Below, piece by piece: positions 1 to 8,182 of a DNA stretch of 64,000 nucleotides. Source of the DNA: Streptococcus porcinus (GTDB taxonomy: Bacteria > Bacillota > Bacilli > Lactobacillales > Streptococcaceae). The DNA is taken from positions 1,674,001-1,738,000 of the forward strand of contig NZ_LR594036.1 of the NCBI RefSeq assembly GCF_901542335.1, in the 5' to 3' direction. The position numbers were made by a program, and so were the translations under genes. Position 1 is the first letter of the stretch, and every line of letters starts with the position of its first letter. Below the pieces are notes generated by a model. That model saw only the letters and a program-made list of their open reading frames with translations. It was not told where the DNA came from and did no database searches.

Positions 1-670
1 CCGATTTTCCTAACCGATCGATTGCTGAAAATTTGATTCTGCTCCCCGCTTGTGCAATAACCTCAACACTAATATTAGCACTTGCTTTAGCTGAATCTTG
101 GCCATAGCTTTCAAACCTTTCCAAGTAAGAAAACTGGCTTTCTCTACCTGCAATAATCAAAACATGTTTATTAAATGGCACTTCACTGTCACTATCTTGT
201 AAAAAAATTGCTTCAAGTGGCTGCTCAATTTCAACAAAATCCGGGACATACAAGACCGCTGCACTATTAAAATAAGCCGTATGGTAAGCACTTAGCTTAT
301 CTTGATTATCCTCAATAGCAGTTCCAAAATAAGTATGGATAATATCAGGAATTTCTTCTAAAGCAGAATAAAAATCAGTAAAAATGACACCTTGCTCATG
401 AAGTTCCATTGGTAACTGTTCCATCACTGTGCGTGTCCCATTTTGTACTAAGGTAGGGTTATCACCAATAGCTATAAAATCCGGAACCTTCGCTTCAAAC
501 GGACTATCCTCTATATGACCATCTCCCAAATTCCAGCGATGAAACTTGACCCGTTCAATTATTGGTAATTCTAGATGATCAATAAGGTGAAATGCTTTTT
601 GACGTCGTTCTTGTAACCATGCTGGCTCTGCTTTTTCTTGAGAAAAAGCCATAATAGTTTCTAAAGTCAT
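1..670 (-). CDS. sufD: Fe-S cluster assembly protein SufD (3' part cut by window edge)
   Basis: SufD forms the SufBC2D scaffold on which cytosolic Fe-S clusters are built. The reverse strand reads an open frame from ATG at 668-670 (MTLETIMAFSQEKAEPAWL...) to the window edge, about 223 residues without a stop. It has the SufD-type N-terminal helical region (EPAWLQERRQKAF) followed by the beta-helix section (FNKHVLIIAGRESQFSYLERF). An AGAGGAAA ribosome binding site lies just upstream of the ATG. It follows sufC by 93 bp in the same direction, the usual sufCD order of Gram-positive suf operons. The C-terminal half lies outside the window. Confidence 0.9.
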   Translation of the reverse strand, partial: MTLETIMAFSQEKAEPAWLQERRQKAFHLIDHLELPIIERVKFHRWNLGDGHIEDSPFEAKVPDFIAIGDNPTLVQNGTRTVMEQLPMELHEQGVIFTDFYSALEEIPDIIHTYFGTAIEDNQDKLSAYHTAYFNSAAVLYVPDFVEIEQPLEAIFLQDSDSEVPFNKHVLIIAGRESQFSYLERFESYGQDSAKASANISVEVIAQAGSRIKFSAIDRLGKS

Positions 671-763
671 AATGATGTTTCCTCTTTCTCTAATATTGAT
701 AAGACAAGGCTGCGAAACAAAAAACGTCTGCACAGCAAAAGCCAAGACTTTTAAGATTCATCA

Positions 764-1534
764 TTAAACTTCTTCTTTATAGTCAATGCCTAGTTCTTCT
801 GCAATGCCAGCATAGCCTTCTTTTTCAAGTCTAGCTACCAAAGCAGCATCTCCAGAAAGAACAATTCGGCCATCCATCATGACATGAACTAAATCCGGTG
901 TAATATAATTTAAAAGACGTTGATAGTGAGTGATAATCATTGCACCAAAATCTTTTTGCCGCATTTCATTAACTCCTTTTGATACAACTTTTAAAGCGTC
1001 AATATCCAAACCAGAATCAATTTCATCCAAAAGGGCAAATTTAGGTTCCAGCATTAACAGTTGAAGGATTTCATTTCGTTTTTTTTCACCACCTGAAAAC
1101 CCCTCATTTAGGTACCGTTCAGCCATCTCCTCTTTCATACCTAACAATTCCATTTTTTGATCCAACTTAGTAATGAAATCACGAACCGAAATTTTTTGAT
1201 CATCGTCTTTTCCAGCATTCATAGCAGCCCGCATAAACTCGGCATTTGTAATTCCTGGAATTTCAGATGGGTATTGCATTGCTAAAAACAAGCCCATCCG
1301 TGCTCTTTCATCAACTTCTAACTCTAGAATATTAACCCCATCAAAAAGGACTTCGCCTTCGGTTACTTCATAGTTGGGATTTCCCATGATAGCAGCGGAC
1401 AGAGTTGATTTCCCTGTTCCATTTGGTCCCATAATAGCAGCAATTTCACCAGTTTTGAGGGTCAAATTTACGCCTTTTAGAATCTCTTTATCTTCGATTG
1501 AAACGTGTAGATTTTTAATTTCTAACACAGACAT
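764..1534 (-). CDS. sufC: Fe-S cluster assembly ATPase SufC
   Basis: SufC is the ABC-type ATPase of the SufBCD scaffold; it works in the cytosol and is not a transporter. The 256-aa protein has Walker A GPNGTGKST (residues about 37-45), the SufC-type signature FSGGEKKRNEILQ (about 146-158), Walker B ALLDEIDSGLD and the H-loop IITHYQR. Length matches the family. The ATG at 1532-1534 is preceded by AAAGAGG. It is the first suf gene in the window and is followed by sufD; sufS, sufU and sufB probably lie beyond position 1. Iron or oxidative-stress control is known elsewhere, but no operator is visible here. Confidence 0.97.
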   Translation of the reverse strand: MSVLEIKNLHVSIEDKEILKGVNLTLKTGEIAAIMGPNGTGKSTLSAAIMGNPNYEVTEGEVLFDGVNILELEVDERARMGLFLAMQYPSEIPGITNAEFMRAAMNAGKDDDQKISVRDFITKLDQKMELLGMKEEMAERYLNEGFSGGEKKRNEILQLLMLEPKFALLDEIDSGLDIDALKVVSKGVNEMRQKDFGAMIITHYQRLLNYITPDLVHVMMDGRIVLSGDAALVARLEKEGYAGIAEELGIDYKEEV

Positions 1535-1618
1535 TGCATACCTCTTTTTCTATTTCTTATCCGTCAGTCAACAACTAACAGATTCAAGAATACTTTTTAA
1601 TAATCAATTAAATTATAA

Positions 1619-1642
1619 CAAAAAAAGGCGGTTAAGGCCTTC
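1619..1642 (-). terminator. Rho-independent terminator of rgpG
   Basis: On the minus strand a 5-bp stem AAGGC/GCCTT with a 7-nt loop is followed by at least six T residues, 18 nt beyond the rgpG stop codon. It separates the mecA-rgpG unit from the suf operon. Confidence 0.7.
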
Positions 1643-1659
1643 TTTGTGTTTGAAAGAGT

Positions 1660-2814
1660 CTAGTGCTTCTTCCACTTTTCCATTTGACGATGACGAAAGT
1701 CGCTATTTCCAATAAACTTTAAAAGTTTAAAGAGCGGTGTTCTTTTTTCTCCCCATATTTCCAAGCTTTCAATTAATACTTCTAAACCAAACAGAAGACC
1801 AAACATCAACAAGAGTCCCCCGATTCTACTTGAAACATTCAACAACAAGGAAATCAAAGAAAAGAGCATAGCAATACCATAAACCACTAATACAGCCCCA
1901 CGATGGGTAAACCCCATCGACAGAAGGCGATGATGCAAGTGCATCTTATCTGGTTCATAAAACTTCTTACCTGATAAGCTTCTACGGATAATAGCTACCG
2001 CAGTATCCATGATAGGAACACCAAGTATAATAACTGGTGTCACAACCACAACGGCTGTTGCATTCTTAAGCCCTTGCAAGGACAAGACACCAATCATAAA
2101 ACCAATAAAAAGAGCCCCTGTATCCCCCATATAGATAATAGCTGGATGATAATTATAAGGAAAAAATCCTGCAATCGAAGCAATCAAAATAAGAATTGTT
2201 ACCGTCAAGAAAAAGTCAATTTGTGGTAAAAAGAAATAAGAAACAATAGCCATTGTTACTAGACTAATAATGGAAACGCCACTAACTAAGCCGTCTAAAC
2301 CATCAATGAGATTAATAGCATTAGTAATAGAAACAATCCATAAGACCGTTAAAACAAAGGTTACAATAGGACCAAAATGCAAAAGTGGTCCACCAAAAGG
2401 AACTTTGAAACTATCAAATCTAAATTCTGTAAAAGCCCATATAATATAGGCTCCTAAAAAGATACCAAACATTTTCAGCTTGGGACTAATTTCAAAAAGA
2501 TCATCGATATAACCTGTAGCTGTTACTATTAAAGCTCCCATAACAACCGGAAAGATATAGGAAAAGTAACTTTGCTTGTCAATTAAAACACTTTCAGATA
2601 TCTTAGGCATCAGAATTAATGTCGTTACAAAAAAGGATATAAAGATTGCTAGTCCGCCACTACTAGGCATTGTAACTTTATTCACTCGTCTTGCATTTGG
2701 TTCATCAACAGTTCCTGTTTTAAATGCCAAAAAACGCACAATGGGAGTTAAAAACAAAGAAATTAACAAGGCTGCTATTAGGATTAATACATAATCAAAT
2801 GTAAATGGAAACAT
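1660..2814 (-). CDS. rgpG: Undecaprenyl-phosphate GlcNAc-1-phosphate transferase (RgpG/TagO/WecA family)
   Basis: The enzyme moves GlcNAc-1-phosphate from UDP-GlcNAc to undecaprenyl phosphate, the first lipid-linked step of the rhamnose polysaccharide or teichoic acid pathway at the inner face of the membrane. The 384-aa protein has about ten to eleven hydrophobic segments. Family motifs are DEPNARRVN (about 37-45), NLIDGLDGL (about 168-176), a central MGDTGALFIGF and the HLHHRLLSMG histidine motif near residue 297. It starts 6 bp after mecA ends, so its ribosome binding site lies inside the mecA 3' end and the two are co-transcribed. The mecA-rgpG order is typical of streptococci. Confidence 0.93.
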   Translation of the reverse strand: MFPFTFDYVLILIAALLISLFLTPIVRFLAFKTGTVDEPNARRVNKVTMPSSGGLAIFISFFVTTLILMPKISESVLIDKQSYFSYIFPVVMGALIVTATGYIDDLFEISPKLKMFGIFLGAYIIWAFTEFRFDSFKVPFGGPLLHFGPIVTFVLTVLWIVSITNAINLIDGLDGLVSGVSIISLVTMAIVSYFFLPQIDFFLTVTILILIASIAGFFPYNYHPAIIYMGDTGALFIGFMIGVLSLQGLKNATAVVVVTPVIILGVPIMDTAVAIIRRSLSGKKFYEPDKMHLHHRLLSMGFTHRGAVLVVYGIAMLFSLISLLLNVSSRIGGLLLMFGLLFGLEVLIESLEIWGEKRTPLFKLLKFIGNSDFRHRQMEKWKKH

Positions 2815-2820
2815 AGTTTA

Positions 2821-3576
2821 TCACACCAATTCAATCCTTTTCAACTGCTCTATTGCCTGATCTTCAATGAGTAAGGTTGCATGCTCTTGCAAATAAGCAC
2901 GTGTTTTTGAACCAGGTAGTGCATGTTCAATTAACCTAGCATACATAATATTAGCAAAGTAGGCTGGCTGATTTTGAATATCAAGTAAGATTGTTAGATG
3001 GTAACGACTAGTTTCCTTGTAAAGCTCTGAAGCTTCAATTGGAAAGTTAACTATTTTAGAAAAACTGATGACTTCCTCTATAGTTAAAAAATCAAAAACA
3101 TAATGAACGTAGTCCATTGGTTCAACAATCTGGGCAGATTCATCAGCCACTGTAGTTTGAGATTGGCTTGCCTCGACTGCTTCTTCTAACATTTCTTCAA
3201 TTTTTTCCAATTTTTCATGGGCATTGACATCACCTTTTTCTATCATGTTTTTTTCAATTGTTTTAAAAAAATCTTCGGGTGTCATCTGAGAAACATCTCC
3301 TAAATCAGTTAAATCTTCAAAATCAATTTCTTTAGATAATTCTGACTTAGTAACAAAAACATCTAAACGATCTTTACGTGGGGTAACTCTAAAACTCAAC
3401 ATCCCACTATCTTTAAAGTTTTCAGGTAAATCCAACTCATCCATAACGGTATAGAAGAATTCTTCTGTTTTTTCCTGAGGAATCAAGAAATCTTTTAATT
3501 CCATTCCCCTTTCTTCTAAATCATCCATGCTGATCGTTATTTTTAGTGTTGTTTCACTAATTTGTTTCATTTCCAT
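2821..3576 (-). CDS. mecA: Adaptor protein MecA
   Basis: MecA brings target proteins to the ClpC/ClpP protease. In streptococci the known target is the competence sigma factor ComX/SigX. The 251-aa protein has the conserved N-terminal target-binding domain ([20 protein letters not shown]), an acidic linker around residues 105-150 and the C-terminal ClpC-binding domain ([18 protein letters not shown]...). The start at 3574-3576 has GAGG about 7-10 nt upstream. A strong promoter lies directly upstream. rgpG follows in the same operon. An IS element now separates it from uppP. Confidence 0.95.
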   Translation of the reverse strand: MEMKQISETTLKITISMDDLEERGMELKDFLIPQEKTEEFFYTVMDELDLPENFKDSGMLSFRVTPRKDRLDVFVTKSELSKEIDFEDLTDLGDVSQMTPEDFFKTIEKNMIEKGDVNAHEKLEKIEEMLEEAVEASQSQTTVADESAQIVEPMDYVHYVFDFLTIEEVISFSKIVNFPIEASELYKETSRYHLTILLDIQNQPAYFANIMYARLIEHALPGSKTRAYLQEHATLLIEDQAIEQLKRIELV

Positions 3577-3605
3577 AGTATATACCTCGCACGCGTAGTC
3601 ATTCT

Positions 3606-3634
3606 ATTATACTCGAAAATAGACTTTTTCGCAA
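3606..3634 (-). promoter_or_regulatory. SigA promoter of mecA-rgpG
   Basis: On the minus strand, -35 TTGCGA (3629-3634) and a perfect -10 TATAAT (3606-3611) are separated by exactly 17 bp and lie about 30 bp before the mecA start. Confidence 0.85.
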
Positions 3635-3684
3635 TTTTGCGATCGAATTAAGGTTATCGCTAAAAAATCTATCCCTATGTACTG

Positions 3685-3728
3685 CACCCCAAAAGTTGGA
3701 CAAAAAATCTAACATTTGGGGTGTTTTT
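3685..3728 (+). promoter_or_regulatory. IS left-end hairpin plus T-run masking the transposase SD
   Basis: The arms 3685-3700 (CACCCCAAAAGTTGGA) and 3708-3723 (TCTAACATTTGGGGTG) pair over 15 of 16 positions and are followed by five T residues and, 2 nt later, the orfA ATG. The SD-like GGGG lies in the 3' arm. The structure should both terminate incoming transcription and hide the start site, as is known for protective hairpins in other IS elements. Confidence 0.75.
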
Positions 3729-3730
3729 GT

Positions 3731-4267
3731 ATGAAATTAAGTTATGAAGATAAATTAGAAATTTATCGTTTAAAGAAGTCAGGTGTTTCCTGGACTCAAT
3801 TAGAGATTCAATTTGGAGTAACCCGCTGCAACTTAAAATATACCATTCGACTGATGGATCGTTATGGAGTTGAGATCGTTAAGAAGCAAAAGTACCAAGC
3901 TTATTCACCTGAAATGAAGCAAGAAATGATTAATAAAGTCTTGAAAGATGGGCAATCCTTAATGTCAGTTTCTCTAGATTACGCCTTCCCAAATCCAGGA
4001 ACTCTTGCCAATTGGATAGCGCAATACAAGAAAAATGGTTATACTATTGTTGAGACAACAAAAGGGAGACCAGCAAAAATGGGACGTAAACCAAAGAAAA
4101 CTTGGGAAGAAATGACTGAATTAGAGCGCCTTCAGGAAGAGAACGAATATCTCAGAACGGAGAACGCCTTCCTAAAAAAGTTAAAAGAGTTAGAAGAACG
4201 GGACGAAGCTATCGAGAAAGAACGACAGAAATCATTAAAGAAATGGTTGATGGAGGATTTAGATTAG
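3731..4267 (+). CDS. IS3-family transposase OrfA (DNA-binding subunit)
   Basis: OrfA is the helix-turn-helix protein of IS3-type elements; alone it represses, and fused to OrfB it forms the active OrfAB transposase. The 178-aa product begins [18 protein letters not shown]. It has two HTH-like segments (about 10-45 and 60-100) and a C-terminal leucine-zipper-like coiled coil ([22 protein letters not shown]). The ATG at 3731 is preferred over an upstream TTG because it follows the hairpin-embedded GGGG directly. The last codons overlap orfB. Confidence 0.92.
   Translation: MKLSYEDKLEIYRLKKSGVSWTQLEIQFGVTRCNLKYTIRLMDRYGVEIVKKQKYQAYSPEMKQEMINKVLKDGQSLMSVSLDYAFPNPGTLANWIAQYKKNGYTIVETTKGRPAKMGRKPKKTWEEMTELERLQEENEYLRTENAFLKKLKELEERDEAIEKERQKSLKKWLMEDLD
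4174..4180 (+). promoter_or_regulatory. Programmed -1 frameshift site A AAA AAG
   Basis: The heptamer A AAA AAG lies in the correct phase of orfA (third base of CTA, then AAA AAG). A -1 slip leads into the orfB frame, which stays open from 4180 to the orfB stop. This is the classical IS3-family signal for making OrfAB. Confidence 0.85.
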
Positions 4268-5076
4268 GTTTACTTCTAAGAGCAGCTCAATTAGCTCGTT
4301 CAACCTATTACTATCATCTTAAGCAACTAGAACAAGATGATTTAGACAAGTCCATTAAAAACCAAATTCAAGAAGTCTATCAGAAACATAAAGGTAACTA
4401 TGGCTATCGTCGAATCACTTTGGAACTGCGTAACAGAGGTTTTATCATCAACCACAAAAGAGTTCAGCGCTTGATGAAAGAACTAGGTTTGGCAGCGAGA
4501 ATACGTCGCAAAAGACGCTATTCATCTTATAAGGGTGAGGTTGGAAAGAAAGCAGATAACCTTATTCAACGCCATTTTGAAGCCTCTAAACCTTTTGAGA
4601 AGTGTTACACCGATGTGACTGAATTTGCTTTACCTGAGGGAAAACTCTATTTATCACCAGTTCTTGATGGTTATAATAGCGAGATAATAAACTATACCAT
4701 TTCACGTTCTCCTAACTTAAACCAAATTAAAACGATGCTAGAAAAGACATTTCCAGATAAATACTATAACGGAACTATTTTACATAGTGATCAAGGCTGG
4801 CAGTATCAGCACAACTATTATCATCACTTTTTAAACTCTAAAGGTATCCGTCCATCTATGTCACGTAAAGGAAACAGCCCTGACAATGGGATAATGGAAT
4901 CCTTCTTTGGCATATTAAAGTCAGAAATGTTCTATGGCTATGAGAGCTACTATAAATCTCTGGGAGATTTAGAAAAAGCTATTAAAAAATATATTGATTA
5001 TTACAACAATAAACGGATCAAAGTAAAACTAAAAGGACTTAGTCCCGTACAATACAGAACTAAATCCTTTGCTTAA
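4243..5076 (+). CDS. IS3-family transposase OrfB (DDE integrase core)
   Basis: This is the catalytic part of the transposase, made mainly as an OrfAB fusion through the upstream slippery site. In the 277-aa frame the N-terminal HTH_21 region ([20 protein letters not shown], about 43-62) is followed by the rve core with D124 (YTDVTEF), D183 (HSDQGWQYQ) and E219 (MESFFG). The D-to-E spacing is 35 residues, as in the DD(35)E class. The C-terminal [10 protein letters not shown] motif is typical of the IS150 group. All catalytic residues are present. It overlaps orfA by 25 bp. Confidence 0.95.
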   Translation: MVDGGFRLGLLLRAAQLARSTYYYHLKQLEQDDLDKSIKNQIQEVYQKHKGNYGYRRITLELRNRGFIINHKRVQRLMKELGLAARIRRKRRYSSYKGEVGKKADNLIQRHFEASKPFEKCYTDVTEFALPEGKLYLSPVLDGYNSEIINYTISRSPNLNQIKTMLEKTFPDKYYNGTILHSDQGWQYQHNYYHHFLNSKGIRPSMSRKGNSPDNGIMESFFGILKSEMFYGYESYYKSLGDLEKAIKKYIDYYNNKRIKVKLKGLSPVQYRTKSFA

Positions 5077-5125
5077 AATATAATGTCTAACTTTTGGGGG
5101 TCAGTACACTATTGGGACAGATTTT

Positions 5126-5965
5126 TTAAATAAATAAATTAATAAAGAAATAGATTATTAACAAACTTCCCAAAATAATCCGATACTTTCCAAAAATCGT
5201 AAAATCATGTTTTTTAACATAGTCTGTCAAGAATTTAATAACATATAAACTAACCACAAAGGCAGTTAAACTAGCTACCAGTAAGATTAATAACTGGCCA
5301 AAGCCAAGTACGTTTCCTTTCAGAAAGAACTTTACAACCTTTAACAAGCTGGCGCCAAACATAACAGGGATTCCTAAGAAAAAGGTAAATTCGGTAGCAA
5401 CCGTACGGCTTGTTCCCATTAAAATACCACCTAAAATAGTTGCTCCTGAACGACTTGTCCCAGGAATAATACTTAATACTTGAAAAAGTCCAATAAATAA
5501 AGCTGTTTTATAGGACATTCTCGCTAAACTAGTCACTTGTGGTTCAACGGTTTTGTTACGTTTTTCAATCCATATAAAGGCAAAACCGTAGACGATAAGC
5601 ATAAGGGCAACAGTAATAAAGTTGTAAAAATGTTTATTAAACCAATTATCAAGAGGCATTCCAATGATGACTACTGGTAAAATAGCAATCACTACTTTCA
5701 ACCAAAGTTGCCATGTTAAGCGGGTTTCTGTAGCGCTTTTCCCAGGTTGAAATGGATTCAAGCGTTTGAAATAAATGACAACTACAGCAATAATCGCTCC
5801 TAACTGGATAACCACATTAAACATTTCCAAAAAGGCTGCATTTTCGCGTAATTTAACAAATTCTTCTACCAAAATCAAATGACCGGTACTAGAAATAGGC
5901 AACCATTCCGTAATACCCTCAATAATACCAAAAAAGATGGCTTTTAAAATCTCAAAAAATAACAT
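5126..5965 (-). CDS. uppP: Undecaprenyl-diphosphatase UppP (BacA)
   Basis: The enzyme dephosphorylates undecaprenyl diphosphate, recycling the lipid carrier for cell-wall synthesis and giving some bacitracin tolerance. The 279-aa protein is almost all membrane segments (about eight). Both active-site motifs are present: [15 protein letters not shown] (16-30) and PGTSRSGAT (168-176). The start has a CGAGGAG ribosome binding site. It is monocistronic by context: an extended -10 promoter lies upstream and its terminator began within the stop codon but is now disrupted by the IS. Confidence 0.96.
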   Translation of the reverse strand: MLFFEILKAIFFGIIEGITEWLPISSTGHLILVEEFVKLRENAAFLEMFNVVIQLGAIIAVVVIYFKRLNPFQPGKSATETRLTWQLWLKVVIAILPVVIIGMPLDNWFNKHFYNFITVALMLIVYGFAFIWIEKRNKTVEPQVTSLARMSYKTALFIGLFQVLSIIPGTSRSGATILGGILMGTSRTVATEFTFFLGIPVMFGASLLKVVKFFLKGNVLGFGQLLILLVASLTAFVVSLYVIKFLTDYVKKHDFTIFGKYRIILGSLLIIYFFINLFI

Positions 5966-5991
5966 ATTAACTCCTCGTTTTAGATAAAACC

Positions 5992-6020
5992 ATTGTATCA
6001 GAATTTGGCAAAAATGATAA
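5992..6020 (-). promoter_or_regulatory. Extended -10 promoter of uppP
   Basis: The minus strand reads a weak -35 TTATCA (6015-6020), 17 bp, then TGATACAAT with -10 TACAAT (5992-5997), about 27 bp before the start codon. Confidence 0.6.
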
Positions 6021-6089
6021 GCTAAGAATCAGATAAATGTGTTTTTTAAACAGAATATTTATACAATTTTTGGAAATAGCGAAGAAGCT

Positions 6090-7993
6090 TTAGAAAGCTC
6101 CGCCTCCGCCACCACCTCCTCCTCCAGAGAAACCACCCCCTGAAAATCCACCACTACTTCCAGATGAGACACTGAAGTGGCTAGCTTGTGTTGCAGCTTG
6201 AGCAGAATGCGTAAAATGAGTTGTCATCCCATACATAATAGGTGAAATGGTCGAATAAGTATGTACCAAGTCTTGATCTGTCAACTCGATACCATGTAAG
6301 GCCATATATCTTTCCACTTGATCAGCAAAGCCGAACAGACTAGCATATACTAAAACTCGATTCCAAACGATTAAACTTTCAATCTCAGCTCGCTCAAAGT
6401 GCTTTATATCTTTTAACATCAGAATAAAACTATCCCAAGGTTGACGAGCTTGTTGCCCTTCTTGGGTCAAAACACCTTGAAGACGATCAACCGAAACTTT
6501 TTTAGACATATAAATCATTAGCAAAATGGCTATAAGCACCAAGATGACATCAATCATTAGATGAGTGCCAGAGGCAATAATCATGGCGTAGACAGCATGT
6601 GCAACAAGTATTAGAATAGGAATAACTAACAAGAAATTAGCAAAACCAAAAAAACCTTCTCTTTAATAGTCATGGGACGATAGTAGGAATCTGATTCACT
6701 ACCGATACTTTGAGTGACTTTCATAGATAATTCCTTAAGAGCTTGATTTAATTTATTCAAATGTTCTTTACCACGCGCATTTACTTGACGTTGTAACTCT
6801 TTACCAGAATATTGTGTTTCTAATTTTTTAGAAATATCGGAGTCAAAAAAATAATCAGCAAACAGTTGATCCGTTTTTAACTTCTCGGCATCGCTAAAGG
6901 CCATCTGTACAAAAGATTCTTCAAAATCAGTCAATACACTCCTATCCTTCAGAGTCAAAAAGTAACCGTTAGCTTCCTTTTCAATCTCAATAGCTTTGCG
7001 GTCAATAAGATCCAAAAGAGTTGCTTGAACAAGATTTTCAAAGGAAATGTTATCATCTCTCAAATGAGTTTTTGCAGGATTTAACTTCTGTAAATTTAAA
7101 TGAAATATTTTTTCTGCTATAACTAGCGGAGGTAAGTCATCTGGTAATGCATATAATTGTCCCTTACCTCTATTCTTAAATTGAAAAACAGTCTTTTTAA
7201 ACGTTAACCAACAAATAATAGCAACTATGAAAAAGATTGCAATAATAACATAGACATAGTAATCCACAAAATGACGAATCCATCTTGTTCGCTCAGCTAT
7301 TTGTCGTTCAGTTGCCTTAAAAATGGGCAAATAGTTACGTGAAATTGCCTGACCAGAAATAATTTTACTGTCCCAGTAAGCGTGAAATTCACTGACACCG
7401 TCAACATCATTCGTCCACGTTTCCAGTTGACCTAAACTACTTGTATTAGCACTTGGCTTGAAATATCCCCTATGTAAATAGAGCTCCTGCTTCTTACTAG
7501 GTGCTTGCGTATCAACTGTAAAATGAACTTTTTCGAGAGTCTTATCCCAGTCTGATATAGGTTTCCAATTTAGTACAGCAATATCCTTATACTTATAGAG
7601 AATATTCGAAAGTTTCCATTTGACAATAATTTTAACCTTATCATTCGGCTCACCTGCATTATAAATTTTCAAACGGTAACCATCACCAAGATCTTCGATT
7701 GAGCTGGAAACATTTACCTTTCTTCCATTTCGATAAACTTCAATTTGGGGATCTGAATGAATATCAAAGCTGCTCGGCATTTTCCCTGCTCTTCCCAAAC
7801 TAACATACTGCCCCTCGTAACTAGTACTAAATAAATAGGTTACTTCTTGGGTAAATTGTGCACTATTATCTTCATTAATATGGAGATGGCCTTCATAAAG
7901 AGGAATTCGATATTCTACATCACTAGCAAAAACGGTAGTTCCAAAGAAGCTCATAATAACTACAAGGCTAATTAAAAAACGTTTCAAAACCAT
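6090..7993 (-). pseudogene. DUF2207 membrane protein, split by a one-base frameshift
   Basis: Two adjacent frames make one DUF2207-type protein of about 630 residues. The first (6626-7993, 455 aa) has a signal peptide, an extracytoplasmic beta-rich domain and a TM segment near residues 245-265. The second (C-terminal part ending at 6090) adds TM segments and the family's glycine-rich tail GGFSGGGFSGGGGGGGGGAF. The break is at an A7 run on the plus strand (6648-6654). Adding one base restores KEKVFFGFANFLLVIP and joins the frames. The function of the family is not established. The lesion may be a sequencing error, a recent mutation or a switchable tract. The start has a GGAGATTT ribosome binding site. 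Confidence 0.85.
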
Positions 7994-8100
7994 AAATCTC
8001 CTCTACTTTCTAACTTATATTTTATCACAAAAGATAAGCTAATAAAATAAAGAAGTAAGGTTAAGATATTTATTTTTAAACAGATAATTGTATATTTTTC

Positions 8101-8119
8101 CATTTTTCAAATAAAAATG
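8101..8119. promoter_or_regulatory. AT-rich dyad upstream of glnPQ promoter
   Basis: CATTTTT-CAAAT-AAAAATG is a perfect 7-bp-arm palindrome ending 1 bp before the -35 hexamer. It could be an operator. It only loosely resembles a CodY box and does not match the GlnR consensus. Confidence 0.4.
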
Positions 8120-8120
8120 A

Positions 8121-8149
8121 TTGAAATCAAACCTTATTTGCTGTAAAAT
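8121..8149 (+). promoter_or_regulatory. SigA promoter of glnPQ
   Basis: -35 TTGAAA (8121-8126), 17 bp, -10 TAAAAT (8144-8149). A TATAAT at 8162-8167 is also present, but a transcript from it would leave almost no leader before the ATG at 8183. Confidence 0.65.
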
Positions 8150-8182
8150 AGTTGGATATATTATAATAGATGGAGTTTTTCT

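Larger units (their letters stand above)
3678..5108 (+). mobile_element. IS861-like insertion sequence (IS3 family, IS150 group), intact
   Basis: This is a 1,431-bp element. Its ends are imperfect inverted repeats beginning TGTACTG, with CCCCAAAAGTT in both and GACA at the inner edge. It is flanked by a 3-bp direct repeat CTA (3675-3677 and 5109-5111). It carries orfA and orfB in overlapping -1 frames with an A AAA AAG slippery site, and orfB has a complete DDE triad. Nothing looks decayed, so it may still be active. Its size, 277-aa orfB and host group suggest IS861 of group B streptococci, but the exact name needs a database comparison. Confidence 0.9.
3662..5127 (-). terminator. uppP Rho-independent terminator, split by an IS element
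   Basis: The half at 3662-3675 (AAAAAATCTATCCC) and the half at 5114-5127 (GGGACAGATTTTTT) are inverted complements separated by the IS. With the IS and one copy of its 3-bp duplication removed, they form a 14-bp stem with a TATT loop, starting inside the uppP stop codon. In the minus-strand RNA even the A/C position becomes a G-U pair, so the hairpin was the uppP terminator. The insertion lies exactly in the loop, so the native stem can no longer form. Confidence 0.88.

Noticed and set aside
4243..4267. orfA/orfB overlap of the first IS as a disabling frameshift
   Set aside because: The -1 overlap with an in-phase A AAA AAG heptamer is the normal IS3 arrangement.
8162..8167. TATAAT just before glnP as the main promoter
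   Set aside because: Transcription from it would start about 9 nt before the ATG and exclude the SD; the TTGAAA/TAAAAT pair upstream fits better.
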